Assembly: GCA_029287695.1 (NCBI GenBank)
Contig: JARFQQ010000119.1
Coordinates: forward strand, 1-5,133
Direction of reading: 5' to 3'
From: Gammaproteobacteria bacterium
GTDB taxonomy: Bacteria; Pseudomonadota; Gammaproteobacteria; Chromatiales; Chromatiaceae
Length of the DNA: 5,133 nucleotides
How positions within the stretch are numbered: position 1 is the first letter of the stretch; each line of letters opens with the position of its first letter. The notes under the pieces were generated by a model. It did no database searches, was not told the origin of the DNA, and saw only the letters and a program-made list of their open reading frames with translations. Below, piece after piece: positions 1 to 5,133 of this stretch. Position numbers and translations under genes: made by a program.

Positions 1-369
1 AGCTTGCGGCTCGCGTATGAGCGTACACGTGGTGGTTACGAGCGCACGCTGATGGCCTGGGTCAGGACAGGGACTTCACTGATTACATTCGGTTTTGCCG
101 TCTACAAGTTTTTTGAACTGGAGATCGCGAACACGGAAACGAAAGCAGCGCTCATACAAACTTCACTCATCGGGCCTCGTGAGTTCGGACTTGTCCTGAT
201 CGGAATCGGCCTTTTAACGCTACTGATCGGTGCATTCGAGCATCGGCGTGATCTTGGCAGTATGCGAAAGGAATATCCCGATATGCCTCGTTCAGGCACG
301 CAATTGATTGTTGTTTTGATGGCATTTTTTGGTTTGTTGGCATTCGTGGCTGTGGTGTACCGCTTCTAG
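1..369 (+). CDS. DUF202 (YidH-like) small inner-membrane protein, 5' partial
   Basis: This is a small integral membrane protein of the DUF202 family, whose biochemical role is not established. Counting the TTG at 4-6 as residue 1, the family signature YERTLMAWVRTG lies at residues 12-23 and leads into a first membrane helix (about 18-37). A second helix follows at about 61-78 and a third at about 100-118, with the charged stretch EHRRDLGSMRKEY between them. Three helices with an N-terminal RT-x-A-W-x-R-T-like motif are typical of the family. The frame is open to the first base of the window and there is no visible ribosome site. Relatives usually carry several more residues before the motif, so the true start probably lies upstream and the TTG is probably internal. 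The gene ends with TAG at 367-369 and is convergent with the PerM-family gene. Family assignment is firm; function is unknown. Confidence 0.85.
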   Translation, partial: SLRLAYERTRGGYERTLMAWVRTGTSLITFGFAVYKFFELEIANTETKAALIQTSLIGPREFGLVLIGIGLLTLLIGAFEHRRDLGSMRKEYPDMPRSGTQLIVVLMAFFGLLAFVAVVYRF

Positions 370-526
370 AAAAAACAAGAATGAAGCCTTCCATGCCTGA
401 TTGACCCAGTGGGAAAAATATCAGAGGTAGCCGTACCCTGAGTTGTTGACTCCCCTTGTCGATTCCAGGCCCTTTGACCCGGTCGATATCCATGACGGCC
501 CGCCACACTCACCTCAAATTAAACAC

Positions 527-560
527 AACGGCTTATGAGGAAACCATGGGCCGTTTTCTT
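527..560 (+). terminator. Rho-independent terminator, plus strand
   Basis: AACGGC at 527-532 pairs with GCCGTT at 550-555. Between them, two U-G wobbles (533-534 with 548-549), the pairs AUG/CAU (535-537 with 545-547), a bulged A and one G-C pair close a GAAA tetraloop at 540-543. The stem is followed at once by TTTTCTT. A near-continuous stem, a GNRA loop and a U-rich tail fit an intrinsic terminator reading left to right, for the DUF202 gene that ends 157 bases earlier. On the opposite strand the tail is weaker (GTGTTTAATTT), so it might also serve the convergent PerM-family gene. The rest of 370-644 holds no gene that I can support. Confidence 0.6.
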
Positions 561-644
561 CTGGAGGCCCCGAAGGACTGTGGATTATGGGAAGTCCTCT
601 GATGGATTTCAGTATTTCGCGGAAAAGCAGGTCACCGCAAATGC

Positions 645-1730
645 CTAATTCGGCTCTTTGTGGCTTTCAGAAGGCTCATCATCTGGCCGGGATGGACTAC
701 TCGCTATCAGCACTGCAAACCAGGCACTGCCAGGCTGCTGCTCCGCGATAAACTTGATGACCATGGTCAGCGGCACCGACAGCAACATGCCCACCGGCCC
801 GAAGACCCATCCCCAGAAGACCAATGAAAGAAAGACGGCCAGCGTCGACAGCCCCAGGCGCTGCCCCATGAAGCGTGGCTCAATCATATTCCCGACCAGT
901 GTATTCACCAGCAGGTAAAGAGTGATCATCATGCCTGTCAACAAGGGATCGCCCTCCAGCAGCGACAGTAGTACTGCCGGTACGGCGGCGATGATAGAGC
1001 CAATATTGGGAATGAAATTCAGCAGAAAGGCGAGAAAGCCCCACAGCAGCGCGAACTCCACATCCAGCAGCCACATGCCTGCACTGATCAGCACACCTGT
1101 CAGCAGGCTGAGCATTGCCTTGGTGGTGATATAGCTGTTCATGGAAACCGCCAGGCTCGACAGGCCGGAGAGAAACTGGCTTTTACCGGCAGTGTGTCCT
1201 GCAGAAACCTTCTCCCCGAGGGAACCGGCATCAGCCAGCATGAAAATCACCGTGAAGACAATCAGGAACAGGTTACTCAGTGTATCGCCCAGGCCCGAGA
1301 GGAATCTGGCAAAGAAACCGACGGCCGCCCCGGGGTCCAGCGCACTGGAAATGGCTTCGCCGCTGATCTCGATCCCGTGGCCAGCCAGCCAGCTGACCCA
1401 CCCCTGTACCAGTGCCTTCAGCTGTACCTGGTACTCCGGAAGGGCCTCGACGAAGGTACTGACCGATGATCCCAGTAACAGGAAGACGAGGGCCAGCACT
1501 AACACCGTGGCAAATGCCATCACCGACACCGCCAGCCAATCCGGCACCCCGCGCTGACGCAGGCGGTTGATTGGTGAACTGAGAATCGTGGCAATGAACA
1601 GGGCCAGCAGAAATGGCACCAGGATGTTTGACGCGTAGCGTGCGCCGGCAAATATGACAACCAGCGATGCGAGCGTCAGCAGTGCATCGCGCACCGGTTT
1701 GGACGCTGCAACAGAGGATGAATCGTGCAT
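645..1730 (-). CDS. AI-2E family transporter / PerM-like permease
   Basis: This is a polytopic inner-membrane protein of the AI-2E transporter (PerM/UPF0118) family, 361 residues from the chosen start, a normal length. Family members have been linked to autoinducer-2 export or to ion and solute efflux, but the substrate here cannot be read from sequence. Hydrophobic segments lie at about 15-50 (two helices), 65-88, 150-167, 205-223, 227-258, 262-281 and 296-325. A soluble stretch sits between helices 3 and 4 (about 90-148). Conserved landmarks are FIPNIGSIIAAVP (239-251), the GNMIEPRFMGQRLGLS block (280-295) and WGWVFGPVGMLLSVPL (306-321). The C-terminus is a polar tail. The frame extends upstream to ATG codons at 1769 and 1808, but I prefer the ATG at 1728-1730: it starts just before the first helix and has GAG seven bases upstream. 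A TATATT at 1820-1825 (minus strand) could be a -10 box; no good -35 is seen. It is probably transcribed separately from the sulfatase, 280 bp away. Confidence 0.88.
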   Translation of the reverse strand: MHDSSSVAASKPVRDALLTLASLVVIFAGARYASNILVPFLLALFIATILSSPINRLRQRGVPDWLAVSVMAFATVLVLALVFLLLGSSVSTFVEALPEYQVQLKALVQGWVSWLAGHGIEISGEAISSALDPGAAVGFFARFLSGLGDTLSNLFLIVFTVIFMLADAGSLGEKVSAGHTAGKSQFLSGLSSLAVSMNSYITTKAMLSLLTGVLISAGMWLLDVEFALLWGFLAFLLNFIPNIGSIIAAVPAVLLSLLEGDPLLTGMMITLYLLVNTLVGNMIEPRFMGQRLGLSTLAVFLSLVFWGWVFGPVGMLLSVPLTMVIKFIAEQQPGSAWFAVLIASSPSRPDDEPSESHKEPN

Positions 1731-1933
1731 GGGGATACTCTGCGATAGCCTTGCCTGTAATAGAGTCATAGTACCCGGGCAAAGCCATATCCCGCAAAAC
1801 ATGTGCATCGTCTAACCAAAATATACGCGCAAGGCCCGCCAGGACGGGAATCGCTTTCGTCTGCGTAAATATGCTTTCAGAATGTCCCTAGGCAAATGCT
1901 AGCCTGGCACCATGCAAACTGGACACAAGGAAC

Positions 1934-1967
1934 AGCTAGCGGTTTCTACCGGCGAGGTCGACTAGCT
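1934..1967. repeat. Inverted repeat AGCTAG...CTAGCT in the sulfatase-PerM gap
   Basis: AGCTAG at 1934-1939 is matched by CTAGCT at 1962-1967. Inside, CGG (1940-1942) can pair with CCG (1949-1951), which would give a nine-pair stem with a ten-base bulge on one side. It lies 44 bases beyond the sulfatase stop in that gene's direction, so it could help end sulfatase transcription, but there is no clear U tail on either strand. The rest of 1731-2010 holds no gene I can support; the longest ATG-started frame noticed there, from 1912, is only 17 codons. Confidence 0.35.
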
Positions 1968-2010
1968 AAATTCCACCCGCGAATGGTGTGCTACCTCTCC
2001 CATCAATGGA

Positions 2011-3660
2011 TCACTCTTTCACAGGCTGCCAGGAAGTGAACACCTTGCGCGCCAGCTCACTTTCGGGACGAAGGTTCTCGATGCCTTCGTAGGGAAGACC
2101 CTTGCCGAGCGGCAAGTGCGGATACTGCTTGATCGTGATCTGATGTCGCTTGACCATGTCCTGGAATGAGGCACCCGACCAAAGCGCATTGCCAATATGC
2201 GGATACTCTTCGCGTGGGTCTCGATACAGGTTGAACACAGGCGCCGCGGCACCGGGCACGCCAGGTGCTGGCAGATGCATTTTGAACTCCTGCTTGACCA
2301 CCGAGCGCAATACCGGACCTTCGTAAACGTAGACGTAATCGCGGCGGGAGTTACCCTCTCCTTCCAGTATTAACGCGGTCTGGTCGACCCCGTCGATAAC
2401 CCGATCACGCGGAATGTAGTCGGTGGCATCGGCAATCCGGGCGAAGGTCGTGAAGAGATCGGAGACGTGGACGATGTCGCCTGCTGAACTGCCTGCCTCG
2501 ATGACGCCAGGCCAACGGACAAACGCATCTGTACGCACACCGCCTTCAAGATGGTTGGTCTTGCCACCACGGTAGATCAGTTGGTTCAGACCACTAGTGC
2601 CTTCATAGTGATACATGAGTCCATTGTCTGCCATTAGCATCACGATGGTATTGTGAGCCTTGCCAGTCTCATCAAGCTTTGCCAACAGATCGCCAATCCA
2701 GCCGTCGAGCAACTGCAGCTTGTCAGCATGGAAGCCACCGTTGCGTGAGATAGCCTGATCTGGATAGACGAAGTTGAGCGGATAGAGCGGCCAGTACTGC
2801 AGGAAGAACGGTTCGTCCTTGCCGGCCAGTTGTTCGAGTTGTTCGATCGCCTGTGCCTGGTAACGCTCATTCATCCGTTCGTAATGCGCCTGTGTCCACT
2901 CCTCGCCGGGCTCAAGATCTACCTCGCGCGCCTTGCCGCCGGCTTCACCCTCGACGCCGGTTACCAGGCCGTATGGCCGAAAACGCTCGTCAATCATGAA
3001 TTGGTTGGACTGGCCCGAGAGATTAAAACCGAGCATGTTGTTCGCTGTCATTGCCTCGCGGGTCATCAGACTGAGCTGAACCTGCTGGTGTAGGGGAAAG
3101 AAGGCCACATCGAAGCCCTGGTTATGCGGGTAGGCCTGTTCGATATCTCCCTGGTGCCACTTGCCGACATGCGCGGTGTTGTAGCCGACTTTTTTCAGGA
3201 TCTCGGCGATCGTGACTTCTTCTGCCGAGAGTCCCTCTCCTACCAGTGCGACTTTGACCTCATCGACACCGGCACGCACCGGATGCCGCCCCGTCAACAT
3301 GGCTGTCCGCGTTGGCGTGCAGGAGGGTTCGGTGTACATGCGCATAAGCGAAAGCCCTTCGCTTGCCAGCTTATTGATGTTGGGCGTGTCAATGCCCGTG
3401 ACGTAATTCAGTGTCCGGTTGCCCATCTGACCAAAGCTGACGTCGTCAATGAGGATATAGAGGATGTTCGGCGGCTTGTCTCCATTGGCCTTATAGATCT
3501 CCGTCAGGCGCTTGTCGATGCGCTTGTCCTGCTCGGCCCATCGCTCGCCGAACTGCGCTTCGAGGAAGCGGTACTCCCCATCGCGTACGATAGGGTTCAT
3601 CTCTGCGGCAACCGAAGTTATTAGCAGGAGTAGTGTTATCAGGGTCAGGAACTTGCTCAT
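2011..3660 (-). CDS. Exported arylsulfatase-type sulfatase (formylglycine-dependent)
   Basis: This is a type I sulfatase of 549 residues, expected to hydrolyse a sulfate ester in the periplasm or outside the cell; the substrate is unknown. Residues 1-19 form a signal peptide (hydrophobic core, VAA before the likely cut), followed by a charged linker to about 63. Recognisable active-site parts are metal-ligand Asp72-Asp73 (IDDVSFG), the signature SCTPTRTAMLTGR at 113-125 with Cys114 to become formylglycine and Arg118, Lys167 and His169 (GKWH), Asp345-Asn346 (MADNG) and Lys367 (RGGKTN). In PFFLQYWPLYPL (284-295) the family's usual His appears to be Leu295. A formylglycine-generating enzyme, not in this window, would be needed. 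The ATG at 3658-3660 is chosen because it begins the signal peptide and has GGAG nine bases upstream; the in-frame ATG at 3726 would put a non-signal extension in front. It is divergent from the AraC-family gene, 154 bp away, which probably regulates it. Confidence 0.93.
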   Translation of the reverse strand: MSKFLTLITLLLLITSVAAEMNPIVRDGEYRFLEAQFGERWAEQDKRIDKRLTEIYKANGDKPPNILYILIDDVSFGQMGNRTLNYVTGIDTPNINKLASEGLSLMRMYTEPSCTPTRTAMLTGRHPVRAGVDEVKVALVGEGLSAEEVTIAEILKKVGYNTAHVGKWHQGDIEQAYPHNQGFDVAFFPLHQQVQLSLMTREAMTANNMLGFNLSGQSNQFMIDERFRPYGLVTGVEGEAGGKAREVDLEPGEEWTQAHYERMNERYQAQAIEQLEQLAGKDEPFFLQYWPLYPLNFVYPDQAISRNGGFHADKLQLLDGWIGDLLAKLDETGKAHNTIVMLMADNGLMYHYEGTSGLNQLIYRGGKTNHLEGGVRTDAFVRWPGVIEAGSSAGDIVHVSDLFTTFARIADATDYIPRDRVIDGVDQTALILEGEGNSRRDYVYVYEGPVLRSVVKQEFKMHLPAPGVPGAAAPVFNLYRDPREEYPHIGNALWSGASFQDMVKRHQITIKQYPHLPLGKGLPYEGIENLRPESELARKVFTSWQPVKE

Positions 3661-3814
3661 CTGGCTGGTCTCCAGGACGATATATATTAAGTTCTCGCAA
3701 TCGCAATCCGCATTTAGATTCGGCAAGAACTGTGAGAATGACAGGATTGCTAATTTCGGACTTTATCGGCAAAGTGAGAATCTCAATACGTCATTTCCGC
3801 AAAATTCACGCTTT
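3661..3814. promoter_or_regulatory. Divergent promoter/operator region between sulfatase and AraC-family gene
   Basis: The 154 bases between the two divergent start codons must hold both promoters. For the sulfatase, the AT-rich run at 3681-3690 (TATATATTAA, read on the minus strand) is the best -10 candidate, and GGAG lies nine bases before its ATG. No consensus -35 is convincing, as is common for activator-dependent promoters. The AraC-family gene has no clear Shine-Dalgarno sequence or promoter boxes. The region is rich in short repeats: GTGAGAAT at 3732-3739 and 3774-3781, an inverted relative GTTCTCGC at 3691-3698, GCAATCC at 3703-3709 facing GGATTGC at 3744-3750, and TCGCAA in tandem at 3695-3706. 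These are candidate binding sites for the neighbouring regulator, by inference only. Confidence 0.55.
3732..3781 (+). repeat. Direct repeat GTGAGAAT, two copies 42 bp apart (candidate operator)
   Basis: GTGAGAAT occurs at 3732-3739 and again at 3774-3781, a start-to-start distance of 42 bases, which is four turns of B-DNA. Each copy is preceded by CGGCAA (3721-3726 and 3767-3772), with a five-base and a one-base gap respectively. The second copy overlaps the palindrome TGAGAATCTCA (3775-3785). AraC-type regulators often bind direct repeats on one face of the helix, so these are plausible sites for the adjacent regulator. They lie 34-76 bases before that gene's start, so they could also serve autoregulation. 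Confidence 0.4.
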
Positions 3815-4741
3815 ATGGAAATAATCCTGGATAGCCGATTCGACAGCCTCGAACAGCTGTCATCGCTCACGAAGGCATGGGACCTGGATTTCCGCCTTGT
3901 TCAGAACGGTGGATTTCTGGGTCAGATTCGGCAGACTGTGATGCCGGAAATACTGATTACCTATGCGCGCTTCGGCACCAAGCTGCACCAGGCGGGTACG
4001 ACACCGCCAGGCTACCGCACTTTTGGCATCCCGGACAAAGAGTGTCAGGGATTCTGGTGGCTGGGAAATGAGGTGAATAGCAACTGCGTTACACGCTTTG
4101 GCACCGACAGTGAACTAATGTGTATCAGTAACAGCGATTTTGCGGTCTACACGCTGTCGTTGCGCGAGGATTACCTTGAAAAGCTGTCTGAATCTCTCGG
4201 TTTGTCATGTCCCGGTACAGATCGCAATGTCACCAGAGTTGCCAGTGAGGAGATGGCTATCTTGCATCAACTGGCGAGATCAGCGGTATTCCATAGAGTT
4301 TCATCTGTTCGCACCAGGGTAGCCAACCAGTTAGCTCAACGGCTCCTGACCGACTGCGCTGACGGGACAAGTGTGCCTTGTTCCAGTGCACGCAGCAGGG
4401 ATCAGGCAATCAAGCGGGTTATAGATTATCTGACGGAACATGGCTGCAACCATCCAAACCTTCCCGACCTTTGCGAGGTTGCTCATGTGAGCGAGCGTAC
4501 GCTCCAGTACGCCTTCCGGGAGCGCTACGATTTATCACCCGTTCAGTTTGTTCGATGTTGGCATCTCAATAGTGCGCGCCAATTACTCCTCTCTTCGTCC
4601 CACGATGGCAAGACAATAGGTGATATTGCGGGGATGTGTGGTTTCCTCGATCCAAGCGCCTTTGCCAGACATTACCGCCTGCTGCATGGTGAGTTGCCAT
4701 CTGCCACCATAGCCCGGGCGAATTCCAATAAATACCAATGA
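3815..4741 (+). CDS. AraC-family transcriptional regulator
   Basis: This is a cytoplasmic DNA-binding regulator of 308 residues, typical AraC-family length. The N-terminal part (about 1-185) resembles the sensor domain found in many AraC proteins, with landmarks WDLDFR (22-27), PPGYRTFGIP (64-73), FWWLGNEV (80-87) and FAVYTLSL (109-116). The C-terminal part (about 193-300) is the double helix-turn-helix domain. The first HTH covers about 215-236, including VSERTLQYAFRERY (225-238) before the LSPVQF linker. The second covers about 267-290, with TIGDIAGMCGFLDPSAFARHY (267-287, minus its last residue in the motif proper). The frame stays open far upstream, but that stretch overlaps the sulfatase gene antisense and contains no family-like sequence. 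The ATG at 3815-3817 is therefore chosen, although no Shine-Dalgarno sequence is visible before it. Being divergent from the sulfatase gene, it is its likely local regulator; the inducer is unknown. Confidence 0.92.
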   Translation: MEIILDSRFDSLEQLSSLTKAWDLDFRLVQNGGFLGQIRQTVMPEILITYARFGTKLHQAGTTPPGYRTFGIPDKECQGFWWLGNEVNSNCVTRFGTDSELMCISNSDFAVYTLSLREDYLEKLSESLGLSCPGTDRNVTRVASEEMAILHQLARSAVFHRVSSVRTRVANQLAQRLLTDCADGTSVPCSSARSRDQAIKRVIDYLTEHGCNHPNLPDLCEVAHVSERTLQYAFRERYDLSPVQFVRCWHLNSARQLLLSSSHDGKTIGDIAGMCGFLDPSAFARHYRLLHGELPSATIARANSNKYQ

Positions 4742-5133
4742 GCGCTTCTGGCAGTTAGCGGGGACAACGCCATACCCCCGGGCCCGAGCAGGGCTACTTT
4801 CACGGGATATCGTTGGTAGCAACGCTCCAGCACAACCTCCGCTCAATCGAGCACTTCGAGAAGGATTCTGCCACGTGCACTGGCGGGTGGTTGAGGCCTG
4901 GACGCGCTGCCAGACCTGGCGCTACATCAACGGGGTGAACGAGACGATGCACCGTCTGCGCTTCAATACCTTGGCCGGCGAAGCTAATCGGCCGTATCTA
5001 CACGGTGAGCCATGCATTACCGCGGCCGGGCCCGAATCGACGCCAGAGAAAATGCATGTTGTTGCACCATGCGTGCGATGTACTCTGGATATTCTCAATG
5101 CGGCAGACATTCGTTACCACCTGCCGAAGAAAT
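4713..5133 (+). pseudogene. Unassigned coding-like region, open to window end (broken or partial gene)
   Basis: After the regulator stop there is no intact gene. One plus-strand frame has no stop from 4713 to the last base, about 140 codons, but no ATG before 4947; GTG codons at 4875 and 4887 are possible starts. From about 4872 to 4990 its third positions are mostly G or C, as in a real gene, and the product contains VHWRVVEAWTRC, WRYINGVNETMHRLRF and a CxxC (CVRC) near the end. A second frame between 4759 and about 4870 also reads like protein (YFHGISLVATLQHNLRSIEH) and ends at TGA 4936-4938. A frameshift near 4870 joining the two frames would explain both, which is why I list it as a possible pseudogene. 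I do not recognise the family. An intact gene starting at an alternative codon, or chance, cannot be excluded. A short perfect hairpin, CGTTG/CAACG, lies at 4811-4824. Confidence 0.3.
4781..4800 (+). terminator. Weak candidate terminator after the AraC-family gene
   Basis: GCCC at 4782-4785 pairs with GGGC at 4791-4794 around a five-base loop, with one extra G-U pair possible, followed by TACTTT. The stem is short and the tail poor. It is the best hairpin plus T-rich tail I see in the 60 bases after the regulator stop, but it may mean nothing. Confidence 0.18.

Noticed and set aside
571..590. UUCG-capped hairpin on the minus strand as terminator of the PerM-family gene
   Set aside because: The stem is only about four pairs and there is no U tail; the hairpin at 527-560 is far better.
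1141..1557. Plus-strand 138-codon frame antisense to the PerM-family gene
   Set aside because: Its Pro/Ser/Thr/Arg-rich product is typical of an antisense shadow of a membrane-protein gene.
1273..1797. Minus-strand 174-codon frame overlapping the PerM-family gene
   Set aside because: It overlaps a convincing membrane-protein gene in another frame, and its product shows no recognisable domain.
3124..3624. Plus-strand 166-codon frame antisense to the sulfatase
   Set aside because: It mirrors the codon structure of the sulfatase gene and has no domain or ribosome site of its own.
3661..3726. Upstream extension of the sulfatase frame by 22 codons
   Set aside because: It would bury the signal peptide behind a polar segment, while the ATG at 3660 has a good ribosome site and starts the signal peptide exactly.
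3512..3814. Upstream extension of the AraC-family frame by 101 codons
   Set aside because: It runs antisense through the start of the sulfatase gene and the promoter region and has no AraC-like sequence; the family domain begins at the ATG at 3815.
4811..4824. Perfect hairpin CGTTG-GTAG-CAACG considered as a terminator or integron attC remnant
   Set aside because: There is no T-rich tail, and the flanks do not match the attC core sites; a five-base stem is expected by chance in a window this size.
4583..4846. Minus-strand 87-codon frame over the regulator's end
   Set aside because: It mostly overlaps the conserved second helix-turn-helix of the AraC-family gene and has no family features.
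4922..5110. Minus-strand 62-codon frame near the right edge
   Set aside because: It lies opposite the coding-like plus-strand frame and its product resembles nothing known.

Overview
The window reads as ordinary chromosomal DNA of a free-living, probably marine or environmental proteobacterium, most likely a gammaproteobacterium. This rests on moderate GC, the protein families present and the style of the regulator; it is an inference, as there is no rRNA or other marker. There are no RNA genes, CRISPR arrays, complete mobile elements or phage genes.

Layout: (1) 1-369, plus strand: the 3' part of a small three-helix DUF202 (YidH-like) membrane protein whose start lies off the window. (2) 370-644: a convergent gap with one convincing hairpin terminator at 527-560. 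(3) 645-1730, minus strand: an AI-2E transporter / PerM-family membrane protein. (4) 1731-2010: a gap holding an inverted repeat and little else. (5) 2011-3660, minus strand: an exported arylsulfatase-type enzyme of the formylglycine class. (6) 3661-3814: a 154-bp divergent promoter region with several short repeats. (7) 3815-4741, plus strand: an AraC-family transcription regulator. (8) 4742-5133: no intact gene, but part of it looks coding in a frame that runs off the end; it may be a broken gene or the start of a gene continuing beyond the window.

The functional unit is the divergent sulfatase/AraC pair. A secreted sulfatase would remove sulfate from an organic sulfate ester, and the neighbouring regulator plausibly controls it through the shared intergenic region. 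That region carries repeated GTGAGAAT-like elements about four helical turns apart. The sulfatase keeps nearly all catalytic residues of the family but seems to have Leu where most relatives have a substrate-binding His. The PerM protein and the DUF202 protein look like unrelated neighbours. I found no clear new multi-gene system. The intergenic repeats, the altered sulfatase active site and the unexplained 3' end are the points most worth checking.
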